Positions 27,941-37,335 of a DNA stretch of 62,138 nucleotides are shown one piece after another. The position numbers were made by a program, and so were the translations under genes. Origin of the DNA: Thermoflexibacter ruber (lineage in GTDB: Bacteria > Bacteroidota > Bacteroidia > Cytophagales > Thermoflexibacteraceae); assembly GCF_900113045.1 (NCBI RefSeq), contig NZ_FONY01000033.1, positions 1 through 62,138 of the forward strand, written 5' to 3'. The notes beneath the pieces are model-generated. The model had not been told where the DNA came from. It made no database searches and worked only from the letters and a program-made list of their open reading frames with translations. Position 1 is the stretch's first letter, and every line of letters begins with the position of its first letter.

Positions 27941-29392
27941 TTAATCATGTAGATATGCTTCTGCTTCTATTTCTACCAAATACTCCTCACCAATGAGTTC
28001 TGCCTTAACCAAAGTATTGACAGGTCGAATATCTTTGAACCTTACCCCGTGTGCTTTGGCTACAGCTTCCCAATCATTGATGTTACGAATAAAAATACGT
28101 GTGCGAATGACATCTTCTAATTTACTTCCTAAGGATTGCAAAGCACCCTCTATTTTGTCTATGATAAAATGAGTTTGTGAGGCAGGGTCTTTGCCCCCAA
28201 TGACTTGATTCCCATGTGTAGCGGTAGTTCCTGAAACGACTATTCTGTTACCTTGTTTGATAGCGCGACAGTAACCTGCCATGTCCTCCCAAACAGTTCC
28301 ACTCATTACTTGAATACGTCCGTCTTTTCCTATCTTAGTGGTGTAGGGTAGGGGAGAGTCTTGCCCTATGTGATGACTTAAATCCCCTGAGGCAGTCAAG
28401 AAAGGAGGCTTTCTGTACTCGTCCCCACAATCCCCTGCAATTGGACGCAAGTTTTGCAATGTAGCTTCTATTTTTTGTTTTTCCTTTTCAGATAAAGTAT
28501 TTTCTAAAATTCGCAAGTTAGATTGGATATGCTCTCTTTGGCTCGGTCTTGCCCCGATGATAACTCCACCTACTCCCTCTTGCTCTAATATATAAAGGCT
28601 TGCTATGTTGGCTATATCCAAAGACTTGCCTCCAGCAATATCATCTAATACTTGAAGTAAATCTTGAAAATCTCCCCAACTTCCTGCTTGGTCTATGAAA
28701 CGCTTGTATTTCATTTCTGACCATGTAGAGAGCGTAGTACTGGTAGGTTCAGGTTTGTTTAGCCATTTTTCGCTCAAAAAGCCACCTGCTATTGTGCCAA
28801 AAGCCAATACTTTTACTCCATATTGCTGGCATAAACTTAACATTGTTTGTTTGGCTCTTTGGTCTAAAAGGGAGAAAGAAATTTGATTAGAAACAACTTG
28901 AATCCTGCTATCCAAGACCATTTTCAAATGTGCAGAATCAAAATTAGTCAAGCCAAGTTCGTTGATAAGTCCTTCTTTTTTAAGTTCTTGTAAATAAAAT
29001 AAGTGGTCTAACCAAACAGGATTGGCATAGTTCCACGCATGATATTGCAGTAGGTCTAACTGCTCCACCTGTAATCTTTTCAAAGAGGTTTGCACAGCCT
29101 CTCTTACCTCCTGCTTATTAAACCTACCTAACTGAGGCACCCATTTGGTTAGGAGTTGTATTTGATTTTTAGGAACATATTTTTTATGTAAAGTACCCGC
29201 AATGAGTTCGGCAGAGCCGTAGTGGTCTGCCATATCAAAGGTAGTAAGACCTGCCTCCACATAGGGAATCAAAGCCCGTGCTGCTTCATCTATGTCTAAC
29301 TTGTTGCCGTTTCGCTCCATGTCAGCGACTTGCCACAAGCCTGTAATTACATTAGAAATAGAAAGATGGGGGGATAGTGATGTGATTTTCAT
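27941..29392 (-). CDS. Fusion of aldo/keto reductase and RidA-like domain
   Basis: 483 residues. Residues 1-315 are an aldo/keto reductase with the full catalytic tetrad: Asp53 and Tyr58 (TFDMADHYGS), Lys83 (LLTKW) and His118 (LLQYHAWN). The cofactor-binding end contains GGVIIGARPSQREHIQSN. Residues about 355-483 form a YjgF/YER057c/UK114 (RidA) domain: GNRIVVSGTTATHG, VIRTRIFIRNINDWEAV and LIGEEYLVEIEAEAYL. The position of the Rid arginine (usual Pro-x-Arg) reads Pro-Val-Asn here, so the domain probably does not deaminate imines in the usual way. Substrate unknown. It is followed 49 bases upstream in the sequence order by no gene on its own strand other than the epimerase at 29464. Confidence 0.88.
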   Translation of the reverse strand: MKITSLSPHLSISNVITGLWQVADMERNGNKLDIDEAARALIPYVEAGLTTFDMADHYGSAELIAGTLHKKYVPKNQIQLLTKWVPQLGRFNKQEVREAVQTSLKRLQVEQLDLLQYHAWNYANPVWLDHLFYLQELKKEGLINELGLTNFDSAHLKMVLDSRIQVVSNQISFSLLDQRAKQTMLSLCQQYGVKVLAFGTIAGGFLSEKWLNKPEPTSTTLSTWSEMKYKRFIDQAGSWGDFQDLLQVLDDIAGGKSLDIANIASLYILEQEGVGGVIIGARPSQREHIQSNLRILENTLSEKEKQKIEATLQNLRPIAGDCGDEYRKPPFLTASGDLSHHIGQDSPLPYTTKIGKDGRIQVMSGTVWEDMAGYCRAIKQGNRIVVSGTTATHGNQVIGGKDPASQTHFIIDKIEGALQSLGSKLEDVIRTRIFIRNINDWEAVAKAHGVRFKDIRPVNTLVKAELIGEEYLVEIEAEAYLHD

Positions 29393-29463
29393 ATTATTAG
29401 ATAATTTAACTTCAACAAAAAATGGAATGTAATTTATTTACATTCCATCGCTTTTTATGTATT

Positions 29464-30408
29464 TTAATTTCCTTTCTCTATCTTATTTTTGAAGTACTCA
29501 TAGGTGAGCTTTAATCCTTCTGCTCTATCAACTTTTGGCTCCCACCCCAAAATTTCCCTTGCTTTGGTAATATCGGGACATCTTTGTTTAGGGTCATCTT
29601 GTGGGAGCGGGTGGTAAACCAATTTCTGCTTTGTACCTGTCAGTTTGATGATTTCTTCTCCAAACTCTTTGATAGTAATTTCACTTGGGTTGCCTATGTT
29701 CATAGGTAGGTGATAATCAGATAATAACAATCTATATATTCCATCAATAAGGTCATCTACATAGCAGAAAGAGCGGGTCTGGCTTCCATCTCCAAATACA
29801 GTCAAATCTTCTCCTCTAAGTGCCTGAGCCATAAACGCAGGAAGTACACGCCCATCGTCCAAACGCATACGAGGTCCGTAAGTATTGAAAATACGAACGA
29901 TACGCGTTTCTAAGTTATGATAGGTATGGTAAGCCATAGTAATTGCTTCTTGGAAACGCTTGGCTTCGTCATATACCCCTCTGGGTCCTACTGAGTTTAC
30001 GTTGCCCCAATATTCCTCTGATTGGGGGTGAACGTGAGGGTCGCCATATACCTCTGAGGTAGAAGCAACCAAGATACGTGCTTTCTTTTCTTTGGCAAGC
30101 CCTAAAAGATTATGCGTTCCCAAAGATCCTACTTTCAAGGTCTGAATAGGCATTTTGAGGTAATCTATAGGACTGGCTGGGGAGGCGAAGTGCAAGATGT
30201 AGTCCAATTTGCCCGCTACGTGAACAAATTTACTAACATCGTGATAGTAAAATTCAAATTCTTTAAGAGGGAATAGATGCTCTATGTTTTCTATATTCCC
30301 TGTAAGCAAGTTGTCCATGCCAACTACCTGATACCCTTCTTTAATAAATCTGTCGCAAAGATGAGAACCAAGAAACCCTGCCGCACCCGTGATGAGAACC
30401 CTTTTCAT
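29464..30408 (-). CDS. UDP-glucuronate decarboxylase (UDP-xylose synthase)-type epimerase
   Basis: 314 residues, normal for the UXS group of extended short-chain dehydrogenases. The NAD-binding [14 protein letters not shown], the [11 protein letters not shown] segment typical of [12 protein letters not shown], the catalytic Tyr-x3-Lys ([10 protein letters not shown]), and [21 protein letters not shown] are all present. It converts UDP-glucuronate to UDP-xylose for surface polysaccharide or glycoconjugate assembly in the cytoplasm. A dTDP-glucose dehydratase is less likely given the DDGRV and NLLTG segments. It may be co-transcribed with the downstream aldo/keto reductase fusion (71 bases apart). 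Confidence 0.88.
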   Translation of the reverse strand: MKRVLITGAAGFLGSHLCDRFIKEGYQVVGMDNLLTGNIENIEHLFPLKEFEFYYHDVSKFVHVAGKLDYILHFASPASPIDYLKMPIQTLKVGSLGTHNLLGLAKEKKARILVASTSEVYGDPHVHPQSEEYWGNVNSVGPRGVYDEAKRFQEAITMAYHTYHNLETRIVRIFNTYGPRMRLDDGRVLPAFMAQALRGEDLTVFGDGSQTRSFCYVDDLIDGIYRLLLSDYHLPMNIGNPSEITIKEFGEEIIKLTGTKQKLVYHPLPQDDPKQRCPDITKAREILGWEPKVDRAEGLKLTYEYFKNKIEKGN

Positions 30409-30545
30409 GTAGTATTTTGTATTTTGAAAGATGATTTTGAAAAGAAATTTGCTTTTAAACCTTGCAAAATTAGAGATATTTTTAAAATGTCAATAACTTT
30501 TCTAAGTTAGTTTTTGTTTAAATCGTAAATAAAAACACTAAGACC

Positions 30546-31247
30546 ATGAAACATCTACTACGTTCCCTACTTTTTCTGGTGCTTGCTTTTCCCTCTTTTG
30601 CCCAATATCATCTCATAGGTGATGCTACTTATATGAATCCTGACTGTATCCAACTTACCCCTGACATAGAATACAGCGAAGGAATTGCCTATTATAAGAC
30701 CAAACTCAACTTGGAGAACTATTTTCAGGTTGAGTTTGATATTTATTTGGGCGACAAAGACGAGGGAGCAGACGGAATTACCTTTGTAATTCATGACGAT
30801 GAGCGGCAGTTTGAGGCTTATGGTACTTGGGGTGAGTGCATGGGCTATGGAAGGTGGAGCAGAGATATTTTTTATGGCACTTTTATTTATCCTTCTATTG
30901 CCGTAGAGTTCGATACCTACCAGAATTGGCGACAAAATGACCCAGCTTCCGACCATGTAGCCTATTTGGAGAATGGCACCAATTTCCATACTACTTATTG
31001 GAACAATAAAGATGAAAATTTTGACTTAGAAGATGACTATATGCACAACTTTAGATTCCGCTGGGAGCCTGACATCAAACAGATTAGTGTATATTTGGAC
31101 GATAAATTGGTGTATAGAGGTATTAGGGATTTGATAAAAGATATTTTTCAAGGGCAAAAATACGTAATTTGGGGATTTACTGCCTCCACAGGTCGCAAGC
31201 ACAACCTCCAATACTTTTGTTTGAGAACTTTGACGCTAAACAAGTAA
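30546..31247 (+). CDS. Secreted L-type (legume-like) lectin domain protein
   Basis: 233 residues with a signal peptide (about 1-19, PSFAQ). The mature protein is a single bacterial L-type lectin domain. GDATYMNPDCIQLTPD opens the beta sandwich, EVDFDIYLGD-like VEFDIYLGDKDEGADGITFV gives the metal/carbohydrate site, and IAVEFDTYQN with DHVAYLENG gives the conserved Asp and the second loop. In Bacteroidota such domains are usually part of larger adhesins with a sorting domain; here the lectin stands alone with no C-terminal sorting region. It probably binds glycans outside the cell. Confidence 0.85.
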   Translation: MKHLLRSLLFLVLAFPSFAQYHLIGDATYMNPDCIQLTPDIEYSEGIAYYKTKLNLENYFQVEFDIYLGDKDEGADGITFVIHDDERQFEAYGTWGECMGYGRWSRDIFYGTFIYPSIAVEFDTYQNWRQNDPASDHVAYLENGTNFHTTYWNNKDENFDLEDDYMHNFRFRWEPDIKQISVYLDDKLVYRGIRDLIKDIFQGQKYVIWGFTASTGRKHNLQYFCLRTLTLNK

Positions 31248-31367
31248 AATAATACTTTATGTAAGTAATTGATAATAAGATACTCACAAGAAAAATACTC
31301 TTTTTCCAAAAATTTCTCCTGTAAAAATAAAAAATAAGGTCGTAGCGATTTTGCCTTATTTAAATCC

Positions 31368-31375
31368 TATTTTTG
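31368..31375 (+). promoter_or_regulatory. Candidate -7 box upstream of thioesterase gene
   Basis: TATTTTTG fits TAnnTTTG, with TTTTG 14 bases upstream. It lies 33 bases before ATG 31408, which supports that start over the longer reading. Confidence 0.4.
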
Positions 31376-31407
31376 CACCAACTTATAACTTAAAACTCAT
31401 AACTCCC

Positions 31408-31935
31408 ATGTTTAAACCAACTCAGGGGAAAACCTACCCCACTATTACGCAATCTCGTGCCATCATTCGCTTCCAAGACTGCGACCCCTTTCAGCACTTA
31501 AATAATACCAATTATTTCAACTATTTTTTCAATGCAAGAGAAGACCAAGTAGGTCATCTGTACGATTTTAATGTATCAGAACTTTACAAAGAATATCATA
31601 CAGGATGGGTAGTCTATAACCACCAGATTTCTTATATTCGTCCTGCTATGCTGGGCGAGTGGGTACAGATTTTCTCAAGCCTGATATATTACGATGAGGA
31701 TACCGTAGTAATAGAATATTTTATGACTGATGATGAGCGAAAGCAGCTGAAAACCTTGCTTTGGACAACCATGAAGTATATAGACATGAAAACAGGCGGG
31801 AAAACGCCTCACCAAGAAAAAGCGGTACAATACCTACAGGCAATTCTGCACGATGAATTTGACTACAAGCAAACAGATTTTTTTACTCGGATTCGCCAAC
31901 TCAAGGAAAAAGTAAAAAATTCACTACCTTTGTAA
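31408..31935 (+). CDS. Acyl-CoA thioesterase, 4HBT hotdog family
   Basis: The ATG at 31408 (MFKPTQGKTYP) gives 175 residues; the frame is open further upstream but would add a leader lacking features and would include the -7 box at 31368. The hotdog signature IRFQDCDPFQHLNNTNYFNYF carries the catalytic Asp. The rest (VYNHQISYIRPAMLGEWVQIFSSLI, then VVIEYFM) matches YbgC/FadM-like thioesterases. It hydrolyses acyl-CoA or acyl-ACP thioesters in the cytoplasm; chain length is unknown. It is monocistronic. Confidence 0.85.
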   Translation: MFKPTQGKTYPTITQSRAIIRFQDCDPFQHLNNTNYFNYFFNAREDQVGHLYDFNVSELYKEYHTGWVVYNHQISYIRPAMLGEWVQIFSSLIYYDEDTVVIEYFMTDDERKQLKTLLWTTMKYIDMKTGGKTPHQEKAVQYLQAILHDEFDYKQTDFFTRIRQLKEKVKNSLPL

Positions 31936-32048
31936 AATAGTTCCGATTTTCCAAATTGGGTAGTATAAAGTAGCTCTGACTTTCTAAATCAGATAGCATA
32001 ATCCAAACCAGAAACAAGTAACTATAAACCATAAAAATACAAAAAACT

Positions 32049-32384
32049 ATGATGGACATGATGAAAATGCTTGGAAAGATGAAGGAAATCCAATCCAAGC
32101 TCAAAGATGCTCAAGACCAATTAGCCGATATTATTGCAGAAGGCGAGTCGGGCGGGGGAATGGTCAAAGCAGTAGCCAATGGGAAAAAGCAAGTCCTTAA
32201 AATAGAGATAGATAAAGATATTGCTAAACCTGAAGACGTAGAAATGCTACAAGATTTGGTAGTTGCCGCAGTCAATCGTGCCTTAGAAGCCGTAGAAGAA
32301 AAATCTAAAGACTTTATCCAAAAAGAAACAGAGGGGCTGCTCAATATCCCTGGTATGGATTTGAATAGTTTGATGAAAGGATAG
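32049..32384 (+). CDS. ybaB: YbaB/EbfC nucleoid-associated protein
   Basis: 111 residues, the family norm. It begins MMDMMKMLGKMKEIQSKLKD, with the helix-strand-helix core that follows: GMVKAVANGKKQVLKIEID, then VEMLQDLVVAAVNRALE. It binds DNA as a dimer. In many bacteria it sits beside dnaX and recR; here it is next to a glycosyltransferase gene that starts immediately at the base after its stop codon. Confidence 0.92.
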   Translation: MMDMMKMLGKMKEIQSKLKDAQDQLADIIAEGESGGGMVKAVANGKKQVLKIEIDKDIAKPEDVEMLQDLVVAAVNRALEAVEEKSKDFIQKETEGLLNIPGMDLNSLMKG

Positions 32385-33410
32385 ATGCAGACCAAAGTTG
32401 CAGTAGTCATTCTTAACTACAACGGAAAGAAATACTTAGCCCAGTTTTTGCCTTCGGTCATAGCTTATACGCAGGAGGCAAAAATTATTGTAGCGGACAA
32501 TGGCTCTACAGACGATTCCCTTGTTTTTCTTTCAGAGCAATACCCTGATATAGAGGTAATTGCAATGAGTCAGAATACAGGATTTAGCACAGGCTACAAC
32601 TTAGCTTTGCGGCAAGTAAAAGCGGAATACTATGTTTTGCTCAACTCCGACATAGAAGTAAGTCCTCATTGGCTCTCTCCTTTGCTCAGACTTATAGAAG
32701 GGAATCCTCAAATTGCCGCTTGCCAGCCTAAAATCAAGGCTTTTCATGCCAAGCATCAATTTGAACACGCTGGAGCAGGTGGGGGATTCATAGATATTTT
32801 TGGCTTCCCATTTTGCAGAGGTCGGATATTAGACCTGACCGAAAAAGACCTTGGACAGTACGACGACAACAAGGAAGTTTTTTGGACTTCGGGGGCTTGT
32901 ATGCTCATTAGGGCAAATTTGTATCATGAATTAGGAGGTTTGGACGATGATTTTTTTGCTCACATGGAGGAGATAGACCTTTGCTGGCGGCTAAAAAATG
33001 CAGGATATCATCTTTTTTACTGTGGGGAAAGCGAGGTTTTTCATGTGGGAGGTGGCACGCTTTCCTACCAAAGCCCTAAAAAATTGTACTTAAACTTTCG
33101 CAACAGTTTGGTCATGCTGGTAAAAAATACGCCTTTCCCTGCTGTGCTTTGCCTTACTTTTTTACGCATGGTCATAGATGGAGTAGGGGGGATTTGGTTC
33201 TTATTTAGGGGAAATTGGCGAAATTTTTACGTAGTTTTGCAATCACATTTTTACTTTTATAGACATTTTTTTAGCATTTTGCAAAAAAGAAAAAAAGCCC
33301 GAAGCGTAGCGAAAACAGACGTACACCCGCAAATTTTCAAAGGAAGCATTGTTTGGGAATATTTTATAAAAAAGAAAAAAAAATTCTCTGAAATTATTAA
33401 TTCTCAATGA
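32385..33410 (+). CDS. Family 2 glycosyltransferase
   Basis: 341 residues. A GT-A domain with VVILNYNGKKYLAQFLPSV, IVADNGSTDDS, the DXD-equivalent in LLNSDIEVSP and the acceptor-side motif MEEIDLCWRLKNAGY identify a rhamnosyl- or galactofuranosyl-like GT2. A C-terminal hydrophobic stretch (about 240-285) suggests membrane association. It transfers a sugar from a nucleotide donor onto a lipid- or glycan-linked acceptor; the donor cannot be told. It starts directly after the ybaB stop and ends one base before the AI-2E transporter gene, so the three form one transcription unit. Confidence 0.9.
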   Translation: MQTKVAVVILNYNGKKYLAQFLPSVIAYTQEAKIIVADNGSTDDSLVFLSEQYPDIEVIAMSQNTGFSTGYNLALRQVKAEYYVLLNSDIEVSPHWLSPLLRLIEGNPQIAACQPKIKAFHAKHQFEHAGAGGGFIDIFGFPFCRGRILDLTEKDLGQYDDNKEVFWTSGACMLIRANLYHELGGLDDDFFAHMEEIDLCWRLKNAGYHLFYCGESEVFHVGGGTLSYQSPKKLYLNFRNSLVMLVKNTPFPAVLCLTFLRMVIDGVGGIWFLFRGNWRNFYVVLQSHFYFYRHFFSILQKRKKARSVAKTDVHPQIFKGSIVWEYFIKKKKKFSEIINSQ

Positions 33411-33411
33411 A

Positions 33412-34545
33412 ATGGAAAATGAAAAAACACCTATCCAACTGCCTTTTCTCCTCAATGCAGTCTTAGTTTTAGTTGGACTCATTGCCTTTTTTTTTGTCTT
33501 AGACATTGGGGCAGGTATCCTGATTCCTTTGGTTTTTTCCTTTATTTTTTCGCTTTTTCTCTACCCACTTTGCAGGAAATTAGAAGGTTACAAAATCCCA
33601 AGAGCCTTAGCTATTTTGATTTGTTTGCTTTTAGTGATTGCAGTACTTTCTTTGGTTTTTTGGATGATATACGAGAATATTCTCTCCTTTTCTGCCGACC
33701 TCCCCAAGATGCAGGAAAGAGGTCAGGAGCTGGTTACTTCTCTGCAAAAATTCATAGAAGAAACCTTCCAACTCACTTCTGAAGGACAAATCGAGTGGCT
33801 AAGACAAAACCTACGTAGTTTTGTCAATACTGGCGGACAAATGCTCAATGGAGTGATTAATACTACCACTAACTTCCTTGCTCAAATTTTTCTGATTCCT
33901 GTTTATACTTTCTTTATTTTATTATATCGCCATGTGTTCAAAGGTTTTTTAGACCGAGTTTTTGATGTAGAACACCATGAGAAAGTAGGGCGTATTTTAG
34001 TGCAGATTGAAACCGTTATACAAAAATACATCGTAGGGCTAATAACTGTAGTTTCAATTATTGCAGTATTGAATGTAATTGGGCTGATGAGTATTGGTAT
34101 CAAACACGCTGTATTTTTCGGCGTTTTTGCTGCATTTCTGACCATTATTCCCTACATAGGGATTTTCATAGGTTCGCTTTTACCTATTTTGTATGCCTTA
34201 GCCATGACGGATAGCCTTTTTTACCCTGTAGCAGTGCTAATCTGGTTTCAAATTGTACAGGTATTAGAGGGCAATGTCATTACGCCCAATATAGTAGGCT
34301 CTCAAGTCAGTATCAATCCCTTAGTAGCTATGCTTGCCTTGCTGCTTGGAGGGAGTTTGTGGGGCATAGCGGGAATGATTATTTTCGTACCTTTAACTGC
34401 CATGCTTAAAGTCGTTTTGGACAATATCCCTGCTCTTTCGCCTTATGGTTTCCTTCTTAGCGAGGGCGAAAACAAAGTACCTAAGTTCAAATCTAATCTA
34501 TTTTTGAAAAAACTGTTGTTTTGGGAAAAGAAGAAAACTGAATAA
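33412..34545 (+). CDS. AI-2E family transporter
   Basis: 377 residues with about seven or eight membrane segments, matching the PF01594 family. Diagnostic parts are the N-terminal GIFLLF-like helices, the large periplasmic loop (about 80-140), IGIFIGSLLPILYALAMTDS and EGNVITPNIVGSQVSINPLVAM. Members export small molecules or exchange sodium for protons; the quorum-signal role is known for few. It directly follows the glycosyltransferase gene. The C-terminal tail (about 350-377) is basic and probably cytoplasmic. Confidence 0.88.
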   Translation: MENEKTPIQLPFLLNAVLVLVGLIAFFFVLDIGAGILIPLVFSFIFSLFLYPLCRKLEGYKIPRALAILICLLLVIAVLSLVFWMIYENILSFSADLPKMQERGQELVTSLQKFIEETFQLTSEGQIEWLRQNLRSFVNTGGQMLNGVINTTTNFLAQIFLIPVYTFFILLYRHVFKGFLDRVFDVEHHEKVGRILVQIETVIQKYIVGLITVVSIIAVLNVIGLMSIGIKHAVFFGVFAAFLTIIPYIGIFIGSLLPILYALAMTDSLFYPVAVLIWFQIVQVLEGNVITPNIVGSQVSINPLVAMLALLLGGSLWGIAGMIIFVPLTAMLKVVLDNIPALSPYGFLLSEGENKVPKFKSNLFLKKLLFWEKKKTE

Positions 34546-34671
34546 TAGATAAAAGTGCTAAGACAAGGATATTATGTGAATTGAAATTGTTATATAATAG
34601 TATTTATGTAAATTATACATAATATAAATTATATAACTAACTTATTCTTTAAATAATATATAACAAATCTA

Positions 34672-35553
34672 TCAGTACAAATTGTCCAAAGACATACGCA
34701 AATAACGATTAGTAGCAAAATAAGCACTTAAATAACAAATAGATGTACCCACAATTAGTAAAAAAGAAAAAAGAAAACTAATTTTTAAATAGCTTTGTAC
34801 TATTTTTAACTCTTTAAGATACAAGTTGAAAAAATAAAGCAAAACAACAAGCAACAAACATGCTATCAGACCTCCAAGAAATCCTTGAGAAGCGGCGCGC
34901 TTTAAAAAAGGTTTCTTAATAAAAGAATCAGTAGCCCCTACTAACTGCATGCTTCTAATAAGGAATCTTTGTGAAAATAAAGCTAATTTGATAGCATTGT
35001 GAAGCAGCAAAACAACAACGCATATAAGTATCGAGGCAAAAAGCATAATTAGCAAGCCAATAGTGTTAAGGTTTTGATTAATTTTTTCAATGACACTTTC
35101 CGAGTAAACTACCTCATAAATACCTGCAATAGCTTCTAACTGTTTGCTTATTTGATTGAGCTTTTCTTTACTGTAATAATTCCTTTTGATATTAACTAAG
35201 TAAGCATCTCTCAAAGGGTTAGCACCTAAAGATTCTATGAAATTTTCTCCTATATCCTCAGCGAGTTTTTTTGCTGCTGCTTCTTTGGATAAAAACTTAA
35301 TGAGTGGTTTTTGACCTTCTCTGTCTATTTCTACAAAATCTTGTTTACTAAGATTTTCAAATATTTGCGATTGAGAAACGGAATCTATGTCGCGTTCCAA
35401 ATACACTTGAATTTCGACATTTCTTTGTAAAATATCTACAAGCGTAGTAGTGTGTATAGCAAATAAGCCAAACGCCCCTATCATAAATAAGGCTGTTGTA
35501 ATAGTGATAAGTACGCTTGCTGTGGGGTAACTTCCTAACTTCTTTGTGTTCAT
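34672..35553 (-). CDS. ftsX: Cell division permease-like protein FtsX
   Basis: 293 residues, normal for FtsX, with four membrane helices (about 10-35, 165-190, 218-240, 265-285). The periplasmic domain after helix 1 has the FtsX pattern EIQVYLERDID with ANPLRDAYLVNIK. The cytoplasmic turn NAIKLALFSQRFLIRSMQLVGAT is the site that contacts FtsE. The complex controls cell-wall hydrolases during division. No ftsE gene is adjacent, as in other Bacteroidota. It is divergent from a sensor kinase gene. Confidence 0.9.
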   Translation of the reverse strand: MNTKKLGSYPTASVLITITTALFMIGAFGLFAIHTTTLVDILQRNVEIQVYLERDIDSVSQSQIFENLSKQDFVEIDREGQKPLIKFLSKEAAAKKLAEDIGENFIESLGANPLRDAYLVNIKRNYYSKEKLNQISKQLEAIAGIYEVVYSESVIEKINQNLNTIGLLIMLFASILICVVVLLLHNAIKLALFSQRFLIRSMQLVGATDSFIKKPFLKRAASQGFLGGLIACLLLVVLLYFFNLYLKELKIVQSYLKISFLFSFLLIVGTSICYLSAYFATNRYLRMSLDNLY

Positions 35554-35703
35554 CTATAAATAAGACTATTATTTCATCTATCTGCAAATATCAATCAAGT
35601 CAATCAGTAATTCTACTTCTTGTTATAGATTTTTAAGAGAATAACTTATTCAATTTGATAAAATATTTGCGAACTTTACAAAAATAAAAATAATTACATT
35701 GTT

Positions 35704-37326
35704 ATGAGTCGCCAAAGATTGATTTTTATTATTGCATTAATGAGTATAGCCTTACTTGGATTGATAGGGTTGCAATTCTATTGGATAAATAATGCAATAC
35801 ACTTAAATGAAGAGCGTTTCAAGCAAACTGTACACGACGTTATGAACAACGTGGTAAAGAGTTTGGAACGCAGAGAAGCTCTCATGATTGCCCAAGAAAA
35901 TATAGACCGTTACACAAGTGTAGTTAATAAGCGTACACTCAAACTTGATTCTACAGGTACAGCACGTTGGCAAGAAGATAAAATCATTAAAAGTAAGCGG
36001 ATTTTTAATAATGATATGCTGGAGCAGAAAGGTTTAGAGGTTCAAGTGGAAGAGGAAGCGGTAATTAGCAAGACAGGATTTGCAAAAAGGTTGCTTCATG
36101 GACAACCAATTATCTCTGAGAACTTTAAAGATATACAAAATAAACTGCTCAATGACTCTCTGAATTATACCAAAAATATGCAAAATAAGCAGTTATTGAG
36201 GTATATGAATAAATCAGAAATGGTTTCGGTGGTATTAGAGCATTTAGTAAACTTTGATAAACCTATTGAGCAACGCATTAATGCACATTTATTAGATTCT
36301 CTTATTCACTTAGAGTTAGTAAATAAAGGGCTGTCCCTCCCCTATTACTTTGGCGTAGTAGATACCAGAAATTATGCTCTTTTATTTATAGATAGCGTTG
36401 CTAATAATGCTGAGATGTTACGAGCTGGCTTCCACACGCAGTTATTTCCCAATGATGAGTTTGCTCCTCCTTCTATTTTATATTTACATTTCCCTGATAA
36501 AAGAGGTTATATTTTAGGGGAAATGATAACAGTATTAGGTTCATCAGTAGTTTTCGTATTAATTATTATTTTTTCTTTTGCCTCAGCGGTCAATATCATT
36601 ATTAAACAACGCAAACTTTCTCAAATGACCAATGATTTTATCAATAACATGACTCATGAATTTAAGACTCCTATCTCTACCATTTCTTTGGCTTGTGATG
36701 TGATGCAAGATACTGATATTCGCAAAGATGACCGACAGTTAGACCGTTATTTGACCGTCATCAAAGATGAGAATGAACGATTAGGGCGACAGGTAGAAAA
36801 AGTATTGCAAATAGCCTCTTTGGGCAAAGGAGATTTTAAACTTAAAGTGCAAGCCTTAGACATTAATGATGTGATAGCCAAAGCAATTCAAAATATCGCT
36901 ATTCAGATAGAAAATAGAGGAGGCAAAATCGATGTAGATTTCAATACAGAGGAAAGTATTATCGAGGCAGATGAAGTACATCTTTCTAATATCATTTACA
37001 ATCTTTTAGATAATGCCAACAAATACTCCCCCAATGCTCCCAATATCAAAGTAAGTACTGAAAGTACGAAAAACGGAGTAATTATTACAGTTTCAGATAA
37101 AGGTTTGGGCATTTCTAAGGACACTATCAACAAAGTTTTTGAGAAGTTTTATCGAGTTCCTACGGGTAATGTGCATAATATCAAAGGTTTTGGCTTAGGG
37201 CTAAGCTATGTAAAAACTATGGTTGAGGCACACTATGGTAGTATTAGTGTACAAAGTGAGTTGGGGAAAGGAAGTGATTTTACTATTTTCCTTCCTTTTA
37301 AACATGAGCCACAGGAAAAACAGTAA
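35704..37326 (+). CDS. Membrane sensor histidine kinase
   Basis: 540 residues. Membrane helix 1 spans about 8-29 and helix 2 about 279-302. The periplasmic sensor between them (about 30-278) is helical with no domain I recognise. The kinase core is C-terminal: His318 in NNMTHEFKTPISTI, then NLLDNANKYSPN, DKGLGISKDT and GFGLGLSYVKTM. It is an orthodox two-component kinase. Its response regulator, usually adjacent in Bacteroidota, is not here; the gene after it is convergent ten bases away. Confidence 0.92.
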   Translation: MSRQRLIFIIALMSIALLGLIGLQFYWINNAIHLNEERFKQTVHDVMNNVVKSLERREALMIAQENIDRYTSVVNKRTLKLDSTGTARWQEDKIIKSKRIFNNDMLEQKGLEVQVEEEAVISKTGFAKRLLHGQPIISENFKDIQNKLLNDSLNYTKNMQNKQLLRYMNKSEMVSVVLEHLVNFDKPIEQRINAHLLDSLIHLELVNKGLSLPYYFGVVDTRNYALLFIDSVANNAEMLRAGFHTQLFPNDEFAPPSILYLHFPDKRGYILGEMITVLGSSVVFVLIIIFSFASAVNIIIKQRKLSQMTNDFINNMTHEFKTPISTISLACDVMQDTDIRKDDRQLDRYLTVIKDENERLGRQVEKVLQIASLGKGDFKLKVQALDINDVIAKAIQNIAIQIENRGGKIDVDFNTEESIIEADEVHLSNIIYNLLDNANKYSPNAPNIKVSTESTKNGVIITVSDKGLGISKDTINKVFEKFYRVPTGNVHNIKGFGLGLSYVKTMVEAHYGSISVQSELGKGSDFTIFLPFKHEPQEKQ

Positions 37327-37335
37327 AGACACAAC

